DNA of 64,000 nt, taken from the NCBI GenBank assembly GCA_947499005.1, contig CANMML010000005.1, positions 62,001 to 126,000 of the forward strand, in the 5' to 3' direction. The notes below the pieces were generated by a model. That model was given only the letters and a program-made list of their open reading frames with translations. It did not search any database and had not been told where the DNA came from. Position numbers and translations under genes: made by a program. This document shows, piece by piece, positions 1 to 9,579 of the stretch (its first letter is position 1; each line of letters begins with the position of its first letter). The stretch comes from an uncultured Aquimarina sp. (lineage in GTDB: Bacteria > Bacteroidota > Bacteroidia > Flavobacteriales > Flavobacteriaceae).

Positions 1-1
1 A

Positions 2-1237
<1,236 letters not shown>

Positions 1238-1265
1238 GATAAACATCATCTTATAGACAAAATAA

Positions 1266-1292
1266 GCCACCTCCTAACAGAGGTGGTTTTTT
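1266..1292 (+). terminator. Rho-independent terminator of groEL
   Basis: Perfect 7-bp stem CCACCTC (1267-1273) with GAGGTGG (1280-1286), 6-nt loop CTAACA, followed directly by six T residues. Confidence 0.9.
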
Positions 1293-1293
1293 G

Positions 1294-1773
1294 GTTTCTA
1301 CACCCTCCATAGGAACTACAAAACACCTCTTCTTTTTCTTCTATTCAAAGTTGAAAAAATTCGAAAAATTAAAAGGCAACCACCCCTTTTTTAGCAAATT
1401 TCAAAAATATCATTTTTTTTAAAAAAACGTTAATTTTAACAACAATAGCAAACAAAACCCTGTTTTTTTACCTTATAAATTATGATTTCAATAATTGAAA
1501 ATCGATTAATCACATAAAAGCAACGACAAAAAGCAAAAAATATCTAAAATAAATTTATCTAGTACGAAAAATCAACCTCTCACTTCAGACACATTACTTC
1601 CCTACTTTAAAAGCCTTCAAAAATTAACATAAAACACTGTTTTACAGCAATTTAAAAACAAACTGCTTTACACACTATTTCTCATAACGATTTTATATAA
1701 CGCTTCATCTATTTACAATCTCTAAAAACGCCAAATATCCATAGGTTTGCATCTCTAATCCAACATAAATGTT
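1294..1773. other. 480-bp AT-rich intergenic region, no gene seen
   Basis: Between the groEL terminator and the coiled-coil lipoprotein gene. It is strongly A/T biased with A and T runs and has no open frame or RNA-like fold that I can support. Only a promoter-like -7 element near its 3' end (1742-1749) is recognisable. Confidence 0.6.
1742..1749 (+). promoter_or_regulatory. Putative Bacteroidetes -7 promoter element
   Basis: TAGGTTTG matches the flavobacterial -7 consensus TAnnTTTG and lies 25 bp upstream of the lipoprotein ATG at 1774. No convincing -33 TTG at 17-23 bp spacing was found, so this is tentative. Confidence 0.35.
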
Positions 1774-3633
1774 ATGAAAAATTATATTACGAAAAGTAAC
1801 TTAGCATTGCTTTTAGCATTCCCTTTATTGTTAAACTCATGTATAGATGACGAAGTATCTCCTGAGGTAACAGAAATCCGAAAAGCTCAAGCTGCATCAT
1901 TGCAAGCTGAAACTGCACAAACGGAAGCACAAACTGCAGGGCAAATAATTCAGAATGAAGTAGCTGAAATTAGAAAGGCTACTACCGAATTACAAGAAGC
2001 AACAAATCAAGAAGCAATACAAAGAGCAGCTGCATTAGATGCTCAATTAGATGCTTTGAATGATCGAATCGAATTGGCTAATGCTCAAGAAGATTTAGAC
2101 AACAGATTAAAGCAAATCGCTGAAGATTTAAGACAACAAGGTCTTGATGATGCCTCTGATGCTTTTGGTGAATTATCAGATGCTATTACTCAGTTACAAG
2201 ATAAAGAATTCGAAAAAGCTGGTAAAGAAATTGAAATCGCTCAACAAAATGTAGATATCGCTAGAGCTACTGTGGATAATGGTTTTGCAATTGCTGCAGC
2301 ACAGACTCTTATTACTGAATTGAATGCTGATATCGAAACTGAAGAGATGGCATTAGAGATTTTAACTGCTGCGGGTGGAGATATTGAATCTCTAACAGCA
2401 GCTATTGATGCTGTTACGACTGAAATCGAAGTGTTAGAAGCTAATGAAGTAGACTTAAATATTGCATTGATTGATGCTGAAAAAGATCAGGATGAAGCTC
2501 AAGCTGAATTGATGCAAGCGAACGATCTATTAAACACTATCGAAGATTTTAATAATGAAATCGAAAATAGTGAAAACACTATTGAAGGGTTAAATGAACA
2601 AATTGCTAATGATATGATTAGCAGAGATGAATTAGTTGCTGATGATTTAACTATGGCAACTACTGATTTAGCAGACCTAAGCACTGATTTAGCTACGGCT
2701 CAAGGTATTCAGGCAACAAGAGCTGGCGAATTAGCTACTGCAGTAGCTAGTCAACAAATCTATGATCCTGAAACGTTAGATGATCAAATCAATGCACAAG
2801 TTGAAGTTGTAGAAAGTGCTTCTATTACTTTACAAATTGCTATTGCAAATCGTGATGCATACATTGCAAGTCCTCCAAGTGGAATGGTAGATCCAGCTAT
2901 TCTTACTGCTAACCAAAATGCTGTAACTAATGCAACTACTGCTTTAACTGATGCTACGACTGTTCTTACTGACTTAAATAATGAAATAGCTGACAGAAAT
3001 ACTGCTTTTGATGCTTTTCTTGCTGTAATTGCTAGTGCTGAAAGCAATCTTATGGATGCTAACAATGATGTTGATAGTGCACAAGCCGCTGTAGACAACC
3101 AAAATGATGTTATTGAAGGTATTAATGATGACATCGCAGATATAGATGAAGCTATCGCTCAAGCACAAGAAGATATCTTAGTAGAACAAGGAAATATCGA
3201 TGAAAACACAACTGCAAGGGATGCTGCTGGTACGGCTCCAACTGCTGAAGTGATTGCTGATCTTTCTAGTGCTGTTTTAGAAGCGGGACTTAATGTAGAC
3301 AATGCTCAATCTGATGTTGATATCAACGATAATGCAATCGGTATCCTAGAAACAGCTCAAACGAGCCTAGAAAACGAATTAGATGATATTGAAAATGGAG
3401 AGGTTGCTAACCTTGAAGATGCTATTGAAGATTTAACCGAAAGTATCTTAGAACAAGAAAGAATAGTAGAAGACTTAAATGCAAGTAATGTTAGAGGTGC
3501 TATTGCAATATTAAACGCAGAATTGGCTCGTTTAACCGCTGAACTTGAAAGTATCAACGAAGACATAGAAGACTTAAACTCAGAAATTAAAGAAAGACAA
3601 GAAATTTATGATGCTTTAGTAGCAGCACTATAA
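1774..3633 (+). CDS. Long alanine-rich coiled-coil lipoprotein
   Basis: 619 residues. The N-terminus is a lipoprotein signal (hydrophobic run, then LLNSC with Cys23 as the lipidation site). Nearly all of the rest is Ala/Asp/Glu/Asn/Leu-rich heptad-like sequence without Cys, with recurring blocks such as EIEVLEANE, NDDIADIDEAIAQ and ELESINEDIEDL, so it should form a very long helical rod in the periplasm or on the surface. I know of no assigned function; similar proteins are annotated only as hypothetical in flavobacteria. It sits just upstream of an outer-membrane barrel gene, with a hairpin between them, suggesting a functional pair. A periplasmic spacer or tether role is inference. Confidence 0.85.
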   Translation: MKNYITKSNLALLLAFPLLLNSCIDDEVSPEVTEIRKAQAASLQAETAQTEAQTAGQIIQNEVAEIRKATTELQEATNQEAIQRAAALDAQLDALNDRIELANAQEDLDNRLKQIAEDLRQQGLDDASDAFGELSDAITQLQDKEFEKAGKEIEIAQQNVDIARATVDNGFAIAAAQTLITELNADIETEEMALEILTAAGGDIESLTAAIDAVTTEIEVLEANEVDLNIALIDAEKDQDEAQAELMQANDLLNTIEDFNNEIENSENTIEGLNEQIANDMISRDELVADDLTMATTDLADLSTDLATAQGIQATRAGELATAVASQQIYDPETLDDQINAQVEVVESASITLQIAIANRDAYIASPPSGMVDPAILTANQNAVTNATTALTDATTVLTDLNNEIADRNTAFDAFLAVIASAESNLMDANNDVDSAQAAVDNQNDVIEGINDDIADIDEAIAQAQEDILVEQGNIDENTTARDAAGTAPTAEVIADLSSAVLEAGLNVDNAQSDVDINDNAIGILETAQTSLENELDDIENGEVANLEDAIEDLTESILEQERIVEDLNASNVRGAIAILNAELARLTAELESINEDIEDLNSEIKERQEIYDALVAAL

Positions 3634-3643
3634 TTAAAAAGAG

Positions 3644-3678
3644 AGTAGAGCTTGACTTATGCCAAGCTCTACTTATTT
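3644..3678 (+). terminator. Intergenic hairpin (terminator or attenuator)
   Basis: Perfect 11-bp stem AGTAGAGCTTG (3644-3654) with CAAGCTCTACT (3663-3673), 8-nt loop, then a T-rich but interrupted tail. It lies between the lipoprotein and barrel genes and could partly terminate or stabilise the upstream mRNA. The alternative ATG at 3659 lies in its loop, which argues against that start for the next gene. Confidence 0.6.
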
Positions 3679-3700
3679 ATTCACTTATAAATATTTTATT

Positions 3701-4537
3701 ATGAAAAAATATTTTTTTTGTGCTTGCTTCCTTGTATTCTCATCATATGTTTCTTTTGCCCAATCATCACCTATTGGAGGAGATGCTCAAGTCAAAGTAA
3801 TTAAAGTAAAGAAAAAAAAGGAAAAAAAAGTTAAAGCCGTAAAAGAACGTAACGGGACATATTTATACAATGCTAATGATTTAGTCTTTTCATTGATATT
3901 GGGTAGAGGGCAATTTGCATCACCTATTTCTGCTCCGCGTACAAATACTGGAAATGTCTCTAACCAGGCACCGAATACCAACATATTGAGTGGTAATAGT
4001 AATTCCTTTGTGAATATGGCAGGTGTTGAAGCTCGTTATTTCTTAAATTCAAAAATTGGTTTAAGATTATCCGCAGGAATTATTTTCAATAACACGCCAT
4101 CCCAAGAGAGTATTGATGGCATATCAGATCAACAGATTCCAGAAATAAGTGTTGTTAATGATGATGAGCGCTTAGATATTAATATAATTCCTGGAGTTGA
4201 ATACCACTTTGGAGTAAAAAGTAAAAGATTGTCTCCTTATTTAGGTCTTTCAACACCTTTCATTTATGGAAAACATTCTAATTTTAACCCTGATCCTGAT
4301 GGAGACGTTTTTGGAACTAGACATGCGACTGTTTTTGGAATCGGTGGACAAATATTTTCTGGAATAGATTATTATTTCAATGATGATATCTATATCGGTA
4401 TTCAAATTAATGTTGCTGGTTCTACATACACAAGAGTAGAAAAGTCAGCAGGAGAAGGAGTTGATCTTTCAAGAGCAGATAGCGTTCAAGCTAATTTTTT
4501 AACGCAACCAGTATTTAAAATTGGATTTAGACTATAG
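3701..4537 (+). CDS. Outer-membrane beta-barrel protein
   Basis: 278 residues from the ATG at 3701. That start is chosen because it opens a clean signal peptide (MKKYFFCACFLVFSSYVSFAQ, cleavage after FAQ); the in-frame ATG at 3659 would add 14 residues and lies inside the preceding hairpin. A Lys-rich stretch (VKVIKVKKKKEKKVK) follows the signal, then alternating strands typical of a small barrel (VEARYFLNSKIGLRLSAGI, YHFGVKSKRLSPYLGLSTP) and a terminal aromatic-basic ending FKIGFRL. It resembles small OmpW/OmpX-like porin-family barrels of Bacteroidetes; cargo unknown. Probably works with the upstream coiled-coil lipoprotein. Confidence 0.75.
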   Translation: MKKYFFCACFLVFSSYVSFAQSSPIGGDAQVKVIKVKKKKEKKVKAVKERNGTYLYNANDLVFSLILGRGQFASPISAPRTNTGNVSNQAPNTNILSGNSNSFVNMAGVEARYFLNSKIGLRLSAGIIFNNTPSQESIDGISDQQIPEISVVNDDERLDINIIPGVEYHFGVKSKRLSPYLGLSTPFIYGKHSNFNPDPDGDVFGTRHATVFGIGGQIFSGIDYYFNDDIYIGIQINVAGSTYTRVEKSAGEGVDLSRADSVQANFLTQPVFKIGFRL

Positions 4538-4569
4538 TATTTACTATATATAATCTATAAAATTTCTAA

Positions 4570-4599
4570 AATCGAGGGTTTAATGCCCTCGATTTTTTT
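4570..4599 (+). terminator. Rho-independent terminator after barrel gene
   Basis: Stem ATCGAGGG (4571-4578) with CCCTCGAT (4586-4593), 7-nt loop, followed by a run of seven T. Also serves as an insulating hairpin before the convergent KAP gene. Confidence 0.9.
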
Positions 4600-4639
4600 A
4601 TCCTACATCTTTTAAATATAACACAACCCTTTTTGATTA

Positions 4640-6853
4640 CTAAGAAACACCAACAATTGTTCTAATTTCTGAAACGGTAAGTTTCCCTCCAAATTCTCCT
4701 TCTTCATCTAACATCAGATATTCTAACACTTGTATTTCCCTTGGGTTTAATTCAAATTTATCTTTGATTTTATCGAGATCATATTCTTGCATTTCCAATA
4801 ACAAAGAGCCTATCTTAGGAAATCTTTCTTTAATTAGTAACCATCTAAAAATCTTATTAGGGTCAAAGTTTTTTTGCTCGGCGATTAATGTGTTCCTATA
4901 CATTGTATAGTTATTTGCCAAACGTTTAATAGATCTAGGATTAGGAGTAATAAGCCTGTAATGATTCTTCAACAAATGCTTTACATCTTCTTTGGACTCA
5001 TCTAATGCCTCGATAGCAATATTAGAAATTTGTCGATCAGAAAGTTTATAATCTTGCTTTAGACCCTCAAGCCAGTTTTTATCTTCATTGAGTGTCGAAT
5101 ATTCGGATACTACCTGTTTCTTTATTTCTATTAACTCATCTTCATCTAATGCTTTCCTTGCTACTTTGTGGTCTATATCTCCAATAATATGATCCCAATA
5201 CTCTTTTTTACTGCTTTCTGAAATCCTTGGCATTCTCACTGATAATTGAAATGCTTTTTCAAGAAAAAGGTCTCCCAAATTCTGATATTCCCCGACTACT
5301 TTTTCTTTAAAATCTTCATAGCAATTCTCGAAGCAAGTGGTTAACCAATTTTTATCTCCAGCGACAACATACAATACTCTCTTGTCTTTAAATAATGTTT
5401 GAATTCCTTCTAACAATTGGATATTATATTCTATGTTACAACGATCTACATCGTCTATAAATACGGCCACTTCAATACCATAACTATTCAAATCACCAAC
5501 AAGGCCATTGAAATGCTTCTTTATTTTAGACATCGGATCCATCGCTTTTTCCATAAAAGAAGAAGCATCGTTAGAATTCTTAAGTAAAATAGGTGTCGTT
5601 ATAAATTTTGAAAAAGAATAAATTACACCAACAAAAGAGGAAACTGTCAAGATAGACTCTACCACCAACATTTTCGAATCCTCTCCTTCTTCTCCTAAGA
5701 ACAGTGTATCCTTAATAGCATCAATCCCAATAATTGTGAGTACTAATAGTGTGATAAAGATGGCTAAAGAAAATAACTTATACCCACTACCGTATTTCAT
5801 TAATCTTCTAAAACCCTCTTTAATGATAAAGCGAAACTTTTCAAATCCTTTTAATTCTTTTAGAGATTGTAGATATAACTGATTCAATAAGGTCCACCAT
5901 GGTGGTGTGATGTGTTGATTTTGCCAAGCATTGTAATGGACAATCATCCACTTCTTATCATTTTTTAGATGTTTGCTTAGTAAATTAAGAAAGGTCGATT
6001 TTCCCGAACCCCATTCTCCTTGTAGGTGAATCATAAAAGCATGACTAAAATCTTTTGCGGAAAATATTTCTTTACTAATCAATTTTGCCAAAGACTTTGC
6101 AATAGGTTCTCTATTCAATCTGTCTTCTGCTTCAACGTTATCTAAGTGAAAAGGAATCTTATCTCTTTCAAGCTGTTTATCTAGGGCTCCTGTTTCTTTC
6201 AAATCTTCAGTTCCCTCTAGATTACCCTCTACTGGATCGGAAACCCTTTCCCTTGAATTGACTGATTTTTTTGATGAATTACTGCCTTTAGTAGTAGCCC
6301 TACTGCCCTCTTCTTCTATTGTTTTCCCTTTCCTTCTAGACTTCCTAGGAGTTATTCTATCTAATATAGATTTTGATTTAGGTGCTTCAGCTGTAGTTTG
6401 ACTTGTATTTATTATGCTAGAATTTTCATCAGCGCCTAACTCTTCTTCTGAAATAACTTTTCTTTTTATAGCCGCAGACTGTTTTACCCCTAGATCATTG
6501 CTATTATAGATGTGTAACTTTACTCTTTCTCTACTAAGGACTTCATTTAATTCTCTTATTGGAATACTCTCAGAATCTGTTTTAAAAACTAAATAAAAAT
6601 CTTCAATTGACACACGATCATTCCTAACAGAAAGTAATCTTGCAGTATCATCAACTACGTTTCTATATGCTTTTAAATCATAATCCTCATTATCTACAAT
6701 CTTAACTAGAACTCTACGTTGTTCATCCCAATAAGTACTGTTAGTCGTTGGGCTACCTATTGAAAAATCTGATGTATGATCTAGTTTTAACGAAAATCTA
6801 TGTTCCAGTTCTTGTAATACTTCATCTACAAAAGAATCCTCCACAAAGTCCAT
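4640..6853 (-). CDS. KAP-family P-loop NTPase with two membrane segments
   Basis: 737 residues. An N-terminal region (1-125) of no recognised fold is followed by a charged, low-complexity linker (about 130-230). The KAP NTPase domain then shows Walker A GEWGSGKST at 279-287, the conserved HYNAWQ patch at 306-311, two hydrophobic segments (about 361-380 and 396-424) inserted in the NTPase as in known KAP proteins, and Walker B VAVFIDDVD at 462-470 followed by the family DR motif (DRC). The C-terminal part is helical with the PNPRSIKRLAN motif. KAP proteins sit on the inner face of the membrane; several are linked to phage exclusion (PifA) or defence islands. It stands alone, next to REP-like repeats and a broken GIY-YIG gene. 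A defence role is inference. Confidence 0.85.
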   Translation of the reverse strand: MDFVEDSFVDEVLQELEHRFSLKLDHTSDFSIGSPTTNSTYWDEQRRVLVKIVDNEDYDLKAYRNVVDDTARLLSVRNDRVSIEDFYLVFKTDSESIPIRELNEVLSRERVKLHIYNSNDLGVKQSAAIKRKVISEEELGADENSSIINTSQTTAEAPKSKSILDRITPRKSRRKGKTIEEEGSRATTKGSNSSKKSVNSRERVSDPVEGNLEGTEDLKETGALDKQLERDKIPFHLDNVEAEDRLNREPIAKSLAKLISKEIFSAKDFSHAFMIHLQGEWGSGKSTFLNLLSKHLKNDKKWMIVHYNAWQNQHITPPWWTLLNQLYLQSLKELKGFEKFRFIIKEGFRRLMKYGSGYKLFSLAIFITLLVLTIIGIDAIKDTLFLGEEGEDSKMLVVESILTVSSFVGVIYSFSKFITTPILLKNSNDASSFMEKAMDPMSKIKKHFNGLVGDLNSYGIEVAVFIDDVDRCNIEYNIQLLEGIQTLFKDKRVLYVVAGDKNWLTTCFENCYEDFKEKVVGEYQNLGDLFLEKAFQLSVRMPRISESSKKEYWDHIIGDIDHKVARKALDEDELIEIKKQVVSEYSTLNEDKNWLEGLKQDYKLSDRQISNIAIEALDESKEDVKHLLKNHYRLITPNPRSIKRLANNYTMYRNTLIAEQKNFDPNKIFRWLLIKERFPKIGSLLLEMQEYDLDKIKDKFELNPREIQVLEYLMLDEEGEFGGKLTVSEIRTIVGVS

Positions 6854-6965
6854 AATGCTATTTTTAAGTCAGTCCCTATAAAAATCGAACTTTTTCTTTA
6901 AAAATCATTATAAAATTCTAATTATCATGTGGACTACCCTTAGGTTTAATTTAAATGTTGCTTTC

Positions 6966-6993
6966 CCACCCTTCGGCTTCGCTCAGGGTTCGA
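6966..6993 (+). repeat. REP-like palindromic repeat, copy A
   Basis: Core CTTCGGCTTCGCTCAGGG with flanking CCAC and TTCGA. The same sequence, with one change, recurs inverted at 7516-7543 and direct at 7570-7595. The CCCT/AGGG ends and the CTTCG dyad let it fold as a small hairpin. It lies upstream of the GIY-YIG pseudogene. Confidence 0.8.
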
Positions 6994-7134
6994 CTCTTAC
7001 ATTTTGAACCTTGAGCACTTCGGCTATGGCTCTATGTAAACTAAAATCGAAGAGTGATATTAAATAATATTTATTTTCTCACAGGCCTCAACTATATTTA
7101 TACAATATGTTATTAAAATAAATAGAAAAACAGA

Positions 7135-7463
7135 ATGGGTTATGTGTATATTTTGCAATGTTCCGATGGAAGTTATTATACAGGGAGCACTAAAGACCTA
7201 GATAGAAGATTACTAGAACATCAAAATAGTTATGGAGCAAGACATACGGCAAAGAGGTTACGTTACCTGTAAAGCTTCTATATTTTGAACAATATAATAG
7301 GGTTGAGAGTGCTTTCTTTAGAGAAAAACAAATTCAAAAATGGAGTAGAGCTAAAAAAGAAGCATTGATTGAAGGAAATATAGATTTACTTCAGAAGCTT
7401 TCTGAATGCAAAAATGAAACTCATTATTTGAAAAGGTATTCTGTTTTTGAGAAGTTGTTATAA
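7135..7463 (+). pseudogene. GIY-YIG endonuclease-domain protein, frameshifted
   Basis: From ATG 7135 the frame reads MGYVYILQCSDGSYYTGST, carrying the GIY (here GYVYIL) and YIG (YYTGS) motifs, then RRLLEH, and stops at 7270. The natural continuation LPVKLLYFEQYNRVE, then REKQIQKWSR, with the usual catalytic Glu context of the family, is in another frame and runs to TAA 7461-7463. The break coincides with a tandem GTTAC duplication (7257-7261 and 7262-7266); removing one copy restores KRLPVK and a full ~107-residue protein. So this is a recent 5-bp duplication in an otherwise intact small UPF0213-type GIY-YIG gene, or a sequencing error. It is flanked on both sides by REP-like repeats. Confidence 0.85.
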
Positions 7464-7515
7464 TTATTACAGGCTTTAGCTTTAGTCCATAGAAATGCTA
7501 AGCCTTCAAACGGAA

Positions 7516-7543
7516 TCGAACCCTGAGCGAAGTCGAAGGGTGG
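7516..7543 (-). repeat. REP-like palindromic repeat, copy B (inverted)
   Basis: Reverse complement of copy A with a single change (CTTCGACTTCG in place of CTTCGGCTTCG). Together with copy C, 26 bp further on, it forms a long inverted repeat (about 26 bp per arm) between the convergent GIY-YIG pseudogene and the 7TM regulator, so it may act as a two-way terminator. Confidence 0.8.
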
Positions 7544-7569
7544 CTTTTAGTAACTAGAGCTATCACTAT

Positions 7570-7595
7570 CACCCTTCGGCTTCGCTCAGGGTTCG
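7570..7595 (+). repeat. REP-like palindromic repeat, copy C
   Basis: Same core as copy A, in the same orientation as A and opposite to B. It ends 7 bp from the stop codon of the 7TM regulator gene at 7603. Confidence 0.8.
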
Positions 7596-7602
7596 GATAG
7601 AA

Positions 7603-9309
7603 TTAAATCCCCTTCAAGTAATCATCCAGCAATATCTCTGTTGGAAGTTCCACCTTTTTTCGAATGCGCTTACGGGTGATTTTAACTGCTTCTAGAGAAG
7701 TCGATCTTAATTGGGCTATTTCATGACGTGATAATCCAATGACAATGAGTGAACAGATTTCAGTCTGTGTTTTTGATAAAGATGGATGTAGTTCCTTAAG
7801 TTTAGCTAAAAACTCAAAGTTGTAATCATCAATATGTTCTTTTAATGTTAAAAGCTTACTTTCTTCCAAATTGCTTGCACGAAGAGTACTTAGGATACTT
7901 TGCAATCGGTTATCAGTACTCGTTTTCTGAATTTCATTTAATTCTTGAGTCAACTTTTGTTTAGCATTTAACTGCTTTATATTTTCCAACATTAATGCCG
8001 AGATTTCCTCTTTTTTGTATGCTACTTTCTGATGTAAATCTTTCAGTTTAACACTAAGTTGTTCTATGTCTTTTTTAGATTTAATATTAATTCCATGATT
8101 AATGACTACATGTACCAATACATAAGCTAAAAAAACATAATTCTGTAAATACACCGTAGAAATCATTCCTTGATTATTCAGTATATCATTTATTAGTACC
8201 ACGATAAAAACAAGGGTACTTATCAGCATTATTAGTGCCTGATTCCTTTTCCGAATGGTCGCTAAAGCTACTCCATACACATAATATCCTACCGCAGTAA
8301 TGGCAATTATTTCGAAAGGTATTTCAGAATGAATTGAATAAAATATCGGTGTACAAAGAATATAAATACTAAACAAAATCGCCGCTATAAGTACAAAACG
8401 GGTAATCCTTTTTGAAATTTCTTTTGGAAAAATATCTGAAAAATAAATAGATACAAACCCTATTCCCATGAAAAAACCAAGGTAGCGCCAAGTGTGTATC
8501 GTGGTATATGTCCAGCCTGGTATTTTGGTGAATAAAACTTCTCCTATAGCAAGCTGGCGTAACATTCCAAAAATGCAGAATACCCCAAAATACAAGTTAA
8601 ATCTTCGTTTACGATCTGTAAAGTACAGGAAGATGTTATACAAGGCAATTAGAATTACTATAGCCGAAGTGATACCTTCCCATAAAATATTTAATTCTCG
8701 ACTATTTTGAAGTTGTTGTGTTTCTCCTACACGAATACCATGTCTAAAACCTCCTCCTGTCAGGCGCTCGTAATTGGATACTGCAATTAATACATCCAAA
8801 ACATCATTACCATCAGATATTGGCAGTAGGATATTTTCACCTGATGCCTTAGCCATCATTTCTGTTTTTCCTACTACACCATATTTTCCTATACGATTAC
8901 CATTTACCCAAATTTCACAGGCAGTCATTGGTGCAGGGATCGATAGTGATAATTGAATTGATGGATCTTTTGGAGAAAGTATTCTTAAACTATAAGTTCC
9001 ATACCCTTTCGCTCCACTACTATTTTCTCTATGTAAATAAGTACCACTCCAATAGCCTTTGGAAGGCTCTAAAAACTCTAATTCTGTTAAATTTTCTGGT
9101 ATATACTTTTCGTTTTCAAAAGGTAATTGACTTCTATAAAACTTACAGTTACCCTGAATTTTTAATTGCGGAACCTCTGTAAAATCAATGTCTCTTAAAT
9201 CCAAAACACTATCATTTATTGTAATATCCGCCATTTTATTATGACGACATCCAGTCAATGACATTGTTAGTACAATTAAGAAAAATGTTATATATGAACC
9301 TCTATTCAT
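7603..9309 (-). CDS. Membrane sensor with 7TM region and LuxR-like HTH
   Basis: 568 residues. It has a lipoprotein-type N-terminus (MSLTGC, Cys21) and an extracellular jelly-roll-like domain (about 30-195, containing EIWVNGNRIGKYG) as in 7TMR-DISM receptors. Seven hydrophobic helices follow (about 205-400), then a coiled-coil helix (about 405-475) and a C-terminal helix-turn-helix (LSKTQTEICSLIVIGLSRHE, about 505-550) like Bacteroidetes LuxR/GerE-type regulators. It probably senses an extracellular or membrane ligand and regulates transcription directly. It stands alone, so the ligand and targets cannot be read from context. Confidence 0.8.
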   Translation of the reverse strand: MNRGSYITFFLIVLTMSLTGCRHNKMADITINDSVLDLRDIDFTEVPQLKIQGNCKFYRSQLPFENEKYIPENLTELEFLEPSKGYWSGTYLHRENSSGAKGYGTYSLRILSPKDPSIQLSLSIPAPMTACEIWVNGNRIGKYGVVGKTEMMAKASGENILLPISDGNDVLDVLIAVSNYERLTGGGFRHGIRVGETQQLQNSRELNILWEGITSAIVILIALYNIFLYFTDRKRRFNLYFGVFCIFGMLRQLAIGEVLFTKIPGWTYTTIHTWRYLGFFMGIGFVSIYFSDIFPKEISKRITRFVLIAAILFSIYILCTPIFYSIHSEIPFEIIAITAVGYYVYGVALATIRKRNQALIMLISTLVFIVVLINDILNNQGMISTVYLQNYVFLAYVLVHVVINHGINIKSKKDIEQLSVKLKDLHQKVAYKKEEISALMLENIKQLNAKQKLTQELNEIQKTSTDNRLQSILSTLRASNLEESKLLTLKEHIDDYNFEFLAKLKELHPSLSKTQTEICSLIVIGLSRHEIAQLRSTSLEAVKITRKRIRKKVELPTEILLDDYLKGI

Positions 9310-9579
9310 TTAGATATGAATTTACATATTTAAATCAGCAAGAATTTTATTTACAGATTTTTAAATACTGATATCGTTTAGGTTATCATCTTTCGAATTT
9401 AATATTGGTATTCTTATAAAATTCGACCTGAATAAAAGAGGGGTAAAGAACGTTATTATGAGCATAACAATATGCATTAGGTTGGTTAGATTGTAAAATT
9501 AGTTTTTTTGTTCAAAAAACTTCTAATTATAGCTAGACTCTTTTTAAAAGAAAAGGGTTAATTATAATGAAAAGTGAGA

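Noticed and set aside
2784-3168. Minus-strand open frames across the coiled-coil lipoprotein gene
   Set aside because: They come from the repetitive codon use of the coiled coil; sequence has no protein-like features of its own.
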